Made by a program: the position numbers and the translations under genes. Positions 35,101-42,210 of a stretch of 64,000 bases of DNA are shown in pieces; positions within the stretch are counted from its first letter, which is position 1, and each line of letters begins with the position of its first letter. The DNA lies in assembly GCA_963702035.1 (NCBI GenBank), contig OY969700.1, positions 1,860,001 through 1,924,000 on the forward strand, in the 5' to 3' direction. The stretch is from VRUE01 sp963702035 (GTDB lineage: Bacteria; Actinomycetota; Thermoleophilia; Solirubrobacterales; 70-9). The notes beneath the pieces were generated by a model that saw nothing but the letters and a program-made list of their open reading frames with translations, was not told where the DNA came from and ran no database searches.

Positions 35101-35909
35101 GCAAGGTCTACCGGCTCAAGGTCTACGAGCTTCCGGAGGGGTCGCGGACGGCGAAAGGGAGCGCGCTGGTCAACCTCCTGCCGCTGCGCGAGGGTGAGAA
35201 GGTGATGGCGGTGATCCCGACCCGGGACTTCAAAGAGAACAAGTACCTGGCTTTCGCCACCGCCAGGGGCCAGTTCAAGAAAACCGAGTTCCTCGCCTAC
35301 AACACGCCGATCCGCGCCGACGGCATCATCGCGATCAAGGTGCGCGACGGCGACGAGCTGGTGCAGGTGCGCCTGACCTCGGGCGAAGACGACATCCTGA
35401 TGGTCTCCAAGTCGGCGCATGCGGTGCGCTTCTCAGAGGGTGAGGCGCGTCCGATGGGGCGCGACACCTCCGGCGTCAAAGGGATGAACGTGAGCGCCAA
35501 GGTCGGCGGCGAGGCGAACCGGGTGCTGGCGATGGATGTCGCCCGCGACGACACCGAGCTCTTCGTCGTCACCGAGAACGGCTACGGCAAGCGGACTTCG
35601 ATCGCCGAATACCCGCGCAAGGGTCGCGGCACCAAAGGCGTCCAGACCGCCAAGCTGACCGAGAAGAAGGGCGGCCTGGCCGGCGCTCTGATCGTGCGCG
35701 AGCACCAGGAGCTGCTCTTCATCTCCCAGCACGGCATGGTGCAGCGGACCTCGGCAAGCGGGATCTCGCTGATGGGCCGTCCCACCCAGGGAGTGAAGGT
35801 GATGAACATCAAGGACGACGACCGGGTCAGCGCCGTCGCCCTGGTGGTCGAGTCGGGCGAGTCGCCACCTGCCAACGGCGACACTCCTCAAGACGAGCTT
35901 GACGTTTGA
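32136..35909 (+). CDS. gyrA: DNA gyrase subunit A precursor with intein
   Basis: Catalytic subunit of gyrase; the 1257-residue precursor contains a 422-residue intein at residues 125-546. The mature protein of 835 residues shows the quinolone-region segment MGKYHPHGDSAIYDTLVRMAQ and, after splicing, AAMRY joined to TEARL, restoring the catalytic Tyr124. The C-terminal beta-pinwheel has a GyrA-box-like segment (EYPRKGRGTKGVQ; consensus QRRGGKG). ATG start 33 bases after gyrB. The TGA stop forms the start of element B1. Confidence 0.97.
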   Translation: MALDALTGRIEERELEKEMRSSYLDYAMSVIVGRALPDARDGLKPVHRRVLYAMHDVGLQPTRAYRKCAFIVGEVMGKYHPHGDSAIYDTLVRMAQDFSLRYQLVDGQGNFGSIDDDPAAAMRYCVSGDTRVATPSGTVRIDSFAPEVEPNSDNDVDLEVLDRLGRPVKASKLFHSGEHPTLRLRTRHGHELTGTHNHPVLCLVNMEGVPLLLWKLLEEISPGDRVLISRTPQGLEESSLPLSSSDEQLALLAGAFVSEGWISPKRAGFNNVDKDFFDSVLDAYDSVVGGTRYVSARHIASGSLLHELDIQNLDALRESPLVAIVGKASAKRVPEFVWRSGGAFKRAFLRSLFTGDGSSSLLPRNSIQVSYSTYSERLARDVQLLLLESGVVSRICRYEKGEFKVVISNRRDARLFSRNVGFLGAKQTKLADALATIPEASRALSHDHVPYVADYIRGEGGSRWSERDWLRRHNVDRIERWEQGGSAIMERIESAEVRDVVEPLVTGDYFYAEVESVEDAGVQPVFSIRVESEDHSFLTNGFVSHNTEARLTRLSTELLRDIDADTVDFGPNYDESTQEPLVLPARFPNLLVNGTSGIAVGMATNIPPHNLREVAAAVATHIDDPEVDLAGLMEHVKGPDFPGGGIMSREGIRDAYASGRGSIKVRARAHVEPLKGGKEAIVVTELPFTVKKLGDGGLVTKIADLVRDKKLEGISDLRDESDGSGMRLVIELKRGGPPAKVVLNNLYKKTAMQTTFGANMVALVDGVPKTLSLRELIHHYVDHQREVVTRRTQYELRRAEARAHILEGLLVALDNLDAVIALIRGSSDPDAAREGLIAKFELSREQAQAILDMRLQRLTALEADKVRAEHADLMERIGELRAILGDEAKVMALVKEELAEIVESYGDERRTELAHFEGDVGIEDMIADQQMVISLTASGYVKRLPLATYRQQHRGGVGVMGMNMKEDDYIAHLHICSTHDYLLFFTNKGKVYRLKVYELPEGSRTAKGSALVNLLPLREGEKVMAVIPTRDFKENKYLAFATARGQFKKTEFLAYNTPIRADGIIAIKVRDGDELVQVRLTSGEDDILMVSKSAHAVRFSEGEARPMGRDTSGVKGMNVSAKVGGEANRVLAMDVARDDTELFVVTENGYGKRTSIAEYPRKGRGTKGVQTAKLTEKKGGLAGALIVREHQELLFISQHGMVQRTSASGISLMGRPTQGVKVMNIKDDDRVSAVALVVESGESPPANGDTPQDELDV
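32508..33773 (+). other. GyrA intein with LAGLIDADG homing-endonuclease domain
   Basis: Begins at Cys125 (CVSGDTRVATPSG, splicing block A), block B has GTHNHPVLC, and it ends in GFVSHN before Thr+1, with the penultimate His and terminal Asn required for splicing. The middle has two LAGLIDADG-type motifs, LLAGAFVSEGW and LRSLFTGDGS, so the endonuclease looks intact. The insertion point directly after the active-site Tyr is the same as in mycobacterial GyrA inteins. Confidence 0.96.
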
Positions 35910-35993
35910 GAGGAACGGGGTACCTCCTGCCCGGACTCGCGGGCTTCGCCCGCTCTGAGTATCCGCCCGTTCAGGAGGTACCCCGTTCCTCTC
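35908..35993. repeat. palindromic element B1 after gyrA
   Basis: Arms 35908-35929 and 35972-35993 are perfectly complementary over 22 bases with a 42-base centre; the left arm overlaps the gyrA stop codon. In reverse orientation the centre reads AACGGGCGGATACTCAGAGC and later CGCGAGTCCGGG, shared with B2. The HNH gene converges from the right and ends 14 bases beyond the arm. Probable bidirectional terminator. Confidence 0.9.
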
Positions 35994-36006
35994 TACCCAG
36001 AGCTGG

Positions 36007-36513
36007 TTAGGCGGCCGCTGGTAGGTACTGCTGCCAAGCTGGGGGGATCTTGGGGCTGGCTACTTGGATAAAGATGCTGGGACCCGGGGCCTTGGGTGAC
36101 TTGCGTGGGTGCATCTGGATCTCGTGGGGGAGGCGATTGCCCTTGCGGCGGTTGCAGCTTGCGCAGGCGGCGACGATGTTTCCCCAGACAGATTTGCCCC
36201 CGCGACTGCGGGGGATGACGTGGTCGACCGTCAGCCCGGATTTGGTCGAGCCGCAGTACTGGCAGGTCCAGGCGTCGCGGGCAAGCACCGCACGGCGGGT
36301 GATCTTGCGCCGGTGCGCCTCGCGCGGCACCCGCACGTAGGAGACCAGCCGGATCACGTCGGGCCTATCAATGGCCATGTGCTCTGAATGAATGGCTCCC
36401 TCCCGTCGCTCCAGCAACTCAGCTTTTTCCTTCAGCAAGAGGACAGCAGCTCGTCTCAACGTGCACACGTTGATCGGCTCATACGTCGCATTCAAGACAA
36501 GGACGCGTGCCAT
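36007..36513 (-). CDS. HNH endonuclease family protein
   Basis: A 168-residue protein beginning MARVLVLNATYEPINVC, the start typical of this actinobacterial and cyanobacterial HNH group. The nuclease core is CQYCGSTKSGLTVDHVIPRSRGGKSVWGNIVAACASCNRRKG with the DH, N and H residues and two Cys pairs that bind zinc. The function is unknown; it is a widely conserved chromosomal gene, not an obvious mobile nuclease. ATG 36513 chosen; the longer frame runs into element B2. Confidence 0.9.
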   Translation of the reverse strand: MARVLVLNATYEPINVCTLRRAAVLLLKEKAELLERREGAIHSEHMAIDRPDVIRLVSYVRVPREAHRRKITRRAVLARDAWTCQYCGSTKSGLTVDHVIPRSRGGKSVWGNIVAACASCNRRKGNRLPHEIQMHPRKSPKAPGPSIFIQVASPKIPPAWQQYLPAAA

Positions 36514-36541
36514 CTTGCCCGGGAATTCTACGCAGGCGCCG

Positions 36542-36667
36542 GAGGGAGGAACGGGGTATCCCCCGAACGGGCGGATACTCAGAGCGGCCGGCACGCAGAG
36601 ATCGGAGCCTGAGCAGAGCTACGTCGCCGGACGCGAGTCCGGGCGGGGAATACCCCGTTCCTCCCTC
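36542..36667. repeat. palindromic element B2 between pheA and the HNH gene
   Basis: Arms 36542-36564 and 36645-36667 pair over 23 bases with one mismatch. The centre begins AACGGGCGGATACTCAGAGC and ends CGCGAGTCCGGG, as in reversed B1, but has about 35 extra bases in the middle. Here the arms too resemble B1 (GAGGAACGGGGTA), unlike the A elements. The right arm overlaps the pheA stop codon. Confidence 0.88.
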
Positions 36668-37502
36668 AGCCGGCCGGATAGGAGCCCAGGATGCGAACGT
36701 TCTCGGCCTTCGATCGCAGCGACGCAAGAGCCTCGGAGATAGCTGGATCTCTCGTCGAGCCTTCCAAGTCGCAGAAGAACATGTAGCGGCCGAGCCCCCG
36801 GCGCAGCGGTCTTGACTCGATGCGGCTGAGGTTGACGGCCCGGCTGGAGAACTCCTGCAGTGCCTCCACCAGGGCGCCGGGGTGGTCGGCGCCCAGCTCG
36901 GAGAAGACAAGCGACGTTCGCCAGGGACCGTCGCCGGCAGGCTCCGTTCCGGCCGGGGCGATCCAGACGAAGCGGGTGACGTTGTCGTTCTCGTCCTCGA
37001 TCCCCTCGCGCAGCACCGCGCAGCCGTAGAGGTCGGCGGCGGCACGCGCCCCGATCGCCGCCCATGGCCGTACCGACTCGCCGACCATCCGCACCGCCTC
37101 CGCGGTGCTGCTGACGCTGCGCCGTTCGACCCCCGGGAGATGCTCACGCAGGAAGCCGGCGCACTGCGCGAGCGGCTGCGGGTGCGAGAGGACGGCCGCG
37201 ACCTGCCCCAGCTCAACCCCCTCACGAGCAATCAGGTGCGCATGCACCCGAAAGTCATACTCCCCGACGATCGTCACCGCCTCGGCGTCGAAGGCAAGCG
37301 TATCCAACGTGCTCCGCACCGACCCCTCGATCGAGTTCTCAAACGGCACCAGAGCCCGCTCCGCCTCCCCCCGCTCAACAGCCAAGATCGCGTCATGTAC
37401 CGTCGCGGTCCGCAAAGCCTCAATCTCCTTACCCTCAGGCAAAGCCTCCCGCAACGCATCTTCGGTGAAGGTCCCAGCTGGTCCGAGGAATGAAATCTTC
37501 AT
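36666..37502 (-). CDS. pheA: prephenate dehydratase
   Basis: A 278-residue monofunctional enzyme converting prephenate to phenylpyruvate. FLGPAGTFTEDALRE, PFENSIEGSVRSTLDTL, RVHAHLIAREG and the catalytic-site motif DNVTRFVWI are present, followed by an ACT domain (LVFSELGADHPGALVEALQEF, NLSRIESRPLRRGLGRYMFFCDLEG) for phenylalanine feedback; the GALV and ESRP motifs are intact. ATG start. Confidence 0.95.
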   Translation of the reverse strand: MKISFLGPAGTFTEDALREALPEGKEIEALRTATVHDAILAVERGEAERALVPFENSIEGSVRSTLDTLAFDAEAVTIVGEYDFRVHAHLIAREGVELGQVAAVLSHPQPLAQCAGFLREHLPGVERRSVSSTAEAVRMVGESVRPWAAIGARAAADLYGCAVLREGIEDENDNVTRFVWIAPAGTEPAGDGPWRTSLVFSELGADHPGALVEALQEFSSRAVNLSRIESRPLRRGLGRYMFFCDLEGSTRDPAISEALASLRSKAENVRILGSYPAG

Positions 37503-37593
37503 CTGAGGCTGGAAGCGTAGGGCCGGGGTCAGAGCAGGGGTTGTGCGGGTCGGCGGTTTCCGATGGTGCCTCGCGGTTTGATCGGCTGGGAGA

Positions 37594-37715
37594 ACGAGCG
37601 GGGGCGACTCTGCTGGAGCCTCGCGAAGCGGCTCCGCAGAGTGACTAAAACCGCGAAGCGGTCAAACATAGTGCGCGAAGCGCACACGGGCTCCAGCAGA
37701 GTCGCCCCCGCTCGT
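37594..37715. repeat. palindromic element A5
   Basis: Arms 37594-37620 and 37689-37715 are perfectly complementary over 27 bases, the longest of the A group. The core keeps the CCTCGCGAAGCGGCTCCGCA segment but has two compensated hairpins: AACCGCGAAGCGGT and GTGCGCGAAGCGCAC. It begins eight bases after the stop of the leftward anchored-protein gene. Confidence 0.92.
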
Positions 37716-37723
37716 CCCGCCCC

Positions 37724-38761
37724 TCATTCGAACACCACGGTATAAGACGCTTCGTTGTTTTCCGACACTTCCTCGCCAGGAACCGGTTCCGCTTCGACTT
37801 CCAGAGCCACTTCGCCCGTCGGCGCCGGCGTCAGTGGGATCGTCACCGTTTCTTCCGCCCCCGCTTCGATGCTGCTGATGGTCCCGGTCAGCGTGTTGCC
37901 GTTGACCGTGACCGAGACGGTGATCCCGTTCTCGGTCGATTCGCCCTGGTTTTGGACCGTCACTTCGACTTCGGGCGTTTCTTCCGCGCTCACGGCGGTG
38001 CTTCCTTCCGGCGTCAGTTCGGTCCCGTTGACGCTGACCCCGATCAGGCCGAGGCCATGGACCCCGGCCGTTTCCCCGGTAGCGGCGCCGCTGACAGAGG
38101 CGAGCGCCGCGCTGACGGCGCTTTCATCGAGCCAGGTCGAGCCTTCGGGGACGAATTCGCTCTTCGGCACGTCGTCGCCCTCGATCCCGTTGTCGGCCAG
38201 CACCCCGTCGATTTCCGGGCGGGCGACGGACGCGTAGACGACGTCGCTCGCCGCCAGCACGTTCATCTGCTTGGCGATGACTTCGGTCGCTTTCTTCGAG
38301 CCCGCTTCGCCCAGCGCGGTGCTGACCTTGTCGGCGATTTCGGTCATCGCGGCGCCGCGCAGCTCGTAGACGAGCTTCAAGGAGTCCTGGGCGCTGCCCA
38401 TGTCGCCCGGGGTGTCGAGCCCGTCGACCCGTGCCACGTAGTTGTCCATCGCGCTGCGGTCGGCGTTGACCTCGGCGACGAACTCGGTCACCGAGAGGGT
38501 GCCGGGATCGGAGAGCTTGCCGAAGAAGCGCTTGCTGGTCTGGTCGCTCTCGTCGACAATCTGGGTGACGTTACGGGCGTAGTCGCTCAGTGCCCGGTGC
38601 TTGCGGGCGTTGAGGCAGCCGCGCACGCCGAGCACGATCAGGACCAGGATCAGCAGGCCGGCGCCGAGCGCGAGCCCCCGCCGGAGCAGGATCTGCTGCC
38701 GTTCGGGACGGCGTGGTGGGCGCGGTCGGCGCCCCGGCCGAGATGCGAGCGAATCCTCCAA
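37724..38761 (-). CDS. membrane-anchored extracytoplasmic protein with C-terminal CARDB-like domain
   Basis: About 345 residues: a short basic N-terminus (RPGRRPRPPRRPERQQ), one helix (GLALGAGLLILVLIVLGV), a helical outer domain with alternating Asp and Ser, and a C-terminal beta domain (VEVTVQNQGESTENGITVSVTVNG) of the CARDB/Ig-like type. The TTG at 38761 fits the topology; the frame is open upstream. Divergent, by 55 bases, from the kinase that heads the envelope operon, so the two may be functionally linked. Glu is predominantly GAA. No catalytic motif. Confidence 0.7.
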   Translation of the reverse strand: MEDSLASRPGRRPRPPRRPERQQILLRRGLALGAGLLILVLIVLGVRGCLNARKHRALSDYARNVTQIVDESDQTSKRFFGKLSDPGTLSVTEFVAEVNADRSAMDNYVARVDGLDTPGDMGSAQDSLKLVYELRGAAMTEIADKVSTALGEAGSKKATEVIAKQMNVLAASDVVYASVARPEIDGVLADNGIEGDDVPKSEFVPEGSTWLDESAVSAALASVSGAATGETAGVHGLGLIGVSVNGTELTPEGSTAVSAEETPEVEVTVQNQGESTENGITVSVTVNGNTLTGTISSIEAGAEETVTIPLTPAPTGEVALEVEAEPVPGEEVSENNEASYTVVFE

Positions 38762-38816
38762 GAAGCAGGGAGTATGTCGCAGGAGGAAGCGGAATCGTGG
38801 CGAAGTCGGAAGAGCG

Positions 38817-39734
38817 ATGGTCGGCTCCCTCGTTCTCAACCGCTTCCTGATCGAGCGCCGCATCGGCAGCGGCGGCTTCGGCGTCGTCTACGAGGCCTGG
38901 GACGGACGCCTGGAGCGGACCGTCGCGGTCAAGGCGATCGAATCCCGCGGCGAGGCGGGCCAGAGGGTGCTGCGCGAGGCGCAGGCGGCCGCCCGGCTCA
39001 ACCACCCGGGCATCGTCACCCTCTATGAGCTGGGCGAGGAGGACGGCAACGCTCTGCTCGTCACCGAGCTGGTCGAGGGCAGCACGCTGGCCGGGCTGAG
39101 CCGCGAAGGGGCGCTCAGCGACCGCGAGATCGCAGAGATCGGCGCCGATCTCTGCGAGGCGCTCGACCACGCCCACTCACGCGGCGTCGTCCACCGCGAC
39201 ATCAAGCCGCAGAACGTCCTCGTCGCCCCCGAGGGGGAATTTCGCGCCAAGCTGATGGACTTCGGCATCGCCCGGCTGGCCGACGGCGCGGCGCTGACCG
39301 CACCCGGCGATGTCGTCGGCACCCTTGCCTACATGTCCCCCGAGCAGGCCGAGGGTCAGACCGCCGGCCCCGAAGCGGACGTCTACTCGCTGGCCCTGAC
39401 CCTGTACGAGTGCTGGGGCGGCGAGAACCCCAATCGCCGCGCCACGCCCGCCGCGACGGCGCGGGCGATCGGCGGGCGCCCACGCCCGCTGCGAAGGCTT
39501 CGTCCCGACCTGCCGCGCGAGCTCAGCGACACGATCGACGCCGCCCTGCAGCCCCGGCCCTCGCGGCGGCCGGCCCTGGACGAGCTCGGCGGCGCGATCG
39601 AGGACGCGATCGAATTTCTCGCCGAGGACTTGCCGCATGTGCGCCCGCCGCTCACCCTGCGCGTCGGCGCCCTCGCCGCCGCCGCGACGCTCGGCGCCTG
39701 GCTTGCCATGGGCCACGGAGTCGTCCTCCCCTAA
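38817..39734 (+). CDS. serine/threonine protein kinase (first gene of the envelope operon)
   Basis: A 305-residue eukaryotic-type kinase with a full catalytic domain: IGSGGFGVVYEAW (Gly loop), VAVKAIE (Lys), VVHRDIKPQNVLV (catalytic loop), LMDFGIARL (DFG) and MSPEQAEG. The kinase domain is short at its C-lobe and is followed by one helix (LRVGALAAAATLGAWLAMG) and almost no outer part, so no sensor domain. ATG 38817 with GGAAG upstream; fhaA starts 21 bases after its stop. Plays the position of PknA in mycobacterial clusters (inference). Confidence 0.88.
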   Translation: MVGSLVLNRFLIERRIGSGGFGVVYEAWDGRLERTVAVKAIESRGEAGQRVLREAQAAARLNHPGIVTLYELGEEDGNALLVTELVEGSTLAGLSREGALSDREIAEIGADLCEALDHAHSRGVVHRDIKPQNVLVAPEGEFRAKLMDFGIARLADGAALTAPGDVVGTLAYMSPEQAEGQTAGPEADVYSLALTLYECWGGENPNRRATPAATARAIGGRPRPLRRLRPDLPRELSDTIDAALQPRPSRRPALDELGGAIEDAIEFLAEDLPHVRPPLTLRVGALAAAATLGAWLAMGHGVVLP

Positions 39735-39755
39735 CCGGCCCTCTAGGATTTCCAG

Positions 39756-40523
39756 ATCAGCGTTCTACGCAGCCTCGAGAGTCGGATCGAAGGCCTCGTC
39801 GAGGGGGTCTTCAGCCGCGCCTTCAGCTCGGAGGTCCAGCCGGTCGAGCTGGCCCGCAAACTGGCGAAGGAGATGGATTCCCACAAGACCGCCGGCGTGG
39901 CGCGGGTCTACGTCCCCAACGAGTACACGGTCTACCTCTCGGGCAAGGACCGCACCCGCCTGGAGGGCTATGAGCGCTCGCTCGAGCAGGAGCTCTCGGG
40001 CTACCTCCTCGAGCACGCACGGCGGCGGAGCTACGACCTGCTGACCCGACCCACCGTCGCCTTCGAGACCGACGAGCGGCTGCGGCTGGGCGAGTTCGGG
40101 ATCCAGACGCGGCTGGTCAAGCCGCCGGCCCAAGAGGGCGAGGCGCCGGTCCAGGGCGAGGAGGGCCACACGATGGTCTACTCCGCGGTGCGCGACGCCC
40201 CGCCTCCGGCCGAGGGGCCCTCGCACCGCGCCGAAGTGACGACCCGGGCCGTGGTCACCGTCGACGATCGGCGTTACGTGCTCGACGGCGAGCGCTCGAC
40301 GGTCGGCCGCTCGCGCGACGCCGACTGCGTCCTGCGCGACCCCAACGTCTCCCGCCACCACGCCGAGCTGCGCCGATCGCCCGGCGGCGAGTGGACGATC
40401 GCCGATCTCGGCTCGACCAACGGGGTCAAGGTCAACGGCCGCCGCGTCGGCTCGACCCGGCTCAAATCGGGCGACCAGGTCACCCTCGGCACGACGACCT
40501 TCAGGTTCGACATCGAGCAGTAG
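39756..40523 (+). CDS. fhaA: FhaA-like protein (DUF3662 plus FHA domain)
   Basis: About 255 residues. The N-terminal DUF3662 domain (LRSLESRIEGLVEGVFSRAF, SSEVQPVELARKLAKEM, VARVYVPNEYTVYLS) is followed by a linker and an FHA phosphothreonine-binding domain (TVGRSRDADCVL, NVSRHHAEL, GSTNGVKVNG). The family N-terminus has no ATG, GTG or TTG: the frame opens after a TAG at 39744-39746, and ATC 39756 lies seven bases after AGGA (39745-39748). ATG 39873 would remove half the DUF3662 domain. In mycobacteria FhaA links PknB to peptidoglycan synthesis. Confidence 0.9.
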   Translation: MSVLRSLESRIEGLVEGVFSRAFSSEVQPVELARKLAKEMDSHKTAGVARVYVPNEYTVYLSGKDRTRLEGYERSLEQELSGYLLEHARRRSYDLLTRPTVAFETDERLRLGEFGIQTRLVKPPAQEGEAPVQGEEGHTMVYSAVRDAPPPAEGPSHRAEVTTRAVVTVDDRRYVLDGERSTVGRSRDADCVLRDPNVSRHHAELRRSPGGEWTIADLGSTNGVKVNGRRVGSTRLKSGDQVTLGTTTFRFDIEQ

Positions 40524-40542
40524 CGCCTGAGTTGGCTCTAGG

Positions 40543-41028
40543 GTGCCGGAGGTGGCCTATGACCCGATATCTGTCGCCTTGAAGTTCGGCTTCCTCGCCG
40601 TCCTCTACCTGTTCCTGCTCTGGATCGCGCGCAGCGCGCTGAAGGACCTGCGTGGCACGGTCGCGCCGGCGCCCGACGCGACCGGCTTCCATCCGCTGCC
40701 CGCACTCGGCGGCCCCGCGGCGGGCGGCGACGCGTGGCTGGTCGCGCTGCGCGGTGGCGGCCTGCGCGAGGGCGAGCGCTTCGATCTGATCGGTGGCCTC
40801 TCGATCGGTCGCTCGCAGGAAGCCGACCTGCGGATCGACGACCGCTACGCCTCCAGCCTGCACGCGAGGATCTTCTCGCGCGAGGGGCACGCCTACGTCG
40901 AAGACATGAGCTCCACCAACGGCACCCTGCTCAACGACGCCGATCTGCATGGCGAGGCGGAGCTGCTCGACGGCGACGTGGTGCGGATCGGCGACACCGA
41001 GCTCCGCTTCGAGGCAGGGGGAGCCTAG
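40543..41028 (+). CDS. fhaB: FhaB-like FHA-domain membrane protein
   Basis: A 161-residue protein with an N-terminal helix (VALKFGFLAVLYLFLLWIA) and a cytoplasmic FHA domain (SIGRSQEADLRIDD, ASSLHARIFS, SSTNGTLLND). GTG start 19 bases after fhaA; the next gene starts directly after its stop. FhaB (FipA) in mycobacteria bridges kinase signalling and divisome proteins. Confidence 0.93.
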   Translation: MPEVAYDPISVALKFGFLAVLYLFLLWIARSALKDLRGTVAPAPDATGFHPLPALGGPAAGGDAWLVALRGGGLREGERFDLIGGLSIGRSQEADLRIDDRYASSLHARIFSREGHAYVEDMSSTNGTLLNDADLHGEAELLDGDVVRIGDTELRFEAGGA

Positions 41029-42210
41029 GTGCTGCGCGTTGACGACCAGGCTTTCCGCACCGACACCGGTCGCCAGCGCAGCGAGAACGAGGACTCGCTC
41101 TTCGTCCGCGCGCCGATCTTCGTCGTCGCCGACGGCATGGGCGGCGCCCAGGCGGGCGAGGTCGCCTCGAAGACCGCCGCCGACGCCTTCGACCGCGATC
41201 TGCCCGAGGGCCCGCCCGGGCGCTTCCTGCGCGAGACGATCGAGGAGGCCAACCGGCGCATCAACGAGCTCGCCCGCGCCGATCCCTCCAAGGCCGGGAT
41301 GGGCACGACGATCACCGCCGCGATCGTTGACGCCCAGGCCGAAGAGGTGGGTATCGGTCACGTCGGCGACAGCCGCGCCTACCGCCTGCGCCGCGGCAAG
41401 CTCGAACGGCTCACCCGCGACCACTCGCTGGTCGAGGAGATGCTCCGCAAGGGCCAGATCACCGACGCGCAGGCAGAGGACCACCCGCAGCGTTCGATCA
41501 TCACCCGCGCGCTCGGCCCCGAGCCGGACGTCGAGGTCGATCTGCAGACCGTTCCGGCCGCCCCCGGAGACCTCTTCCTGCTCTGCTCCGACGGACTGAC
41601 GACGATGGTCTCCGAGGAGCGCATCGCCGCGGTCCTCGCCGCCGCCGGCTCGATGCGGGAGGCGGTGCGGACGCTGGTCGACGAGGCCAACGCCGCGGGC
41701 GGGCGGGACAACATCACCGCACTGGCCTTCCGCCTCGGCGACGCCGCCGCCCCGCTCGGAGAGGCGCCCGAGGACGCGACCCTGGTCGGAGCCGCCGCCG
41801 AGGAGGCCGGCCTTACCGCGACCGAGGTGCGCCGCCGCGCCGCCGCCGCCGCCGCCCAGGGCCGTCGCGAGCAGCTCGCCGCCAAGCATCCGCGACGTCG
41901 CCTGCGCACGGCGGCAAAGCTGCTCGCCGTCGCCGCGATCCTCGCCGCGCTCGCCTTTGGCGCCTGGTACGGCAACCGCCAGGTCTGGTTCCTCGGCACC
42001 GACGACAGTGGCCGGGTCGCCCTCTACCGCGGCCTCCCCTACGAACTTCCCTTTGGCCTGAAGCTCTACGCCGAGCAGTACGCGAGCCCGGTCCAGACCG
42101 GAGCGCTGCCGACCAGGCGTCGCGACGCGGTCAGCGGCCACGACATCCGCTCCCGCGAAGACGCCGTTTCGCTGATCGAAGAAATAGAACGCAGCCAGGG
42201 GATTCCTTGA
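41029..42210 (+). CDS. pstP: PP2C-family serine/threonine phosphatase
   Basis: A 393-residue phosphatase reversing the operon's kinases. The PPM motifs are TGRQRSENEDSLFV, VVADGMGGAQAGEVAS, GMGTTITAAIV, VGHVGDSRAYRLR (reads GIGHVGDSRAY), LLCSDGLTTMVSEE and AAGGRDNITALAF, covering the metal-binding Asp residues. After a basic linker comes one helix (LLAVAAILAALAFGAWYG) and a small outer domain. GTG start. Confidence 0.94.
   Translation: MLRVDDQAFRTDTGRQRSENEDSLFVRAPIFVVADGMGGAQAGEVASKTAADAFDRDLPEGPPGRFLRETIEEANRRINELARADPSKAGMGTTITAAIVDAQAEEVGIGHVGDSRAYRLRRGKLERLTRDHSLVEEMLRKGQITDAQAEDHPQRSIITRALGPEPDVEVDLQTVPAAPGDLFLLCSDGLTTMVSEERIAAVLAAAGSMREAVRTLVDEANAAGGRDNITALAFRLGDAAAPLGEAPEDATLVGAAAEEAGLTATEVRRRAAAAAAQGRREQLAAKHPRRRLRTAAKLLAVAAILAALAFGAWYGNRQVWFLGTDDSGRVALYRGLPYELPFGLKLYAEQYASPVQTGALPTRRRDAVSGHDIRSREDAVSLIEEIERSQGIP

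Noticed and set aside
33543..35420. 625-codon open frame antisense to gyrA
   Set aside because: Shadow frame with no motif; gyrA on the other strand is certain.
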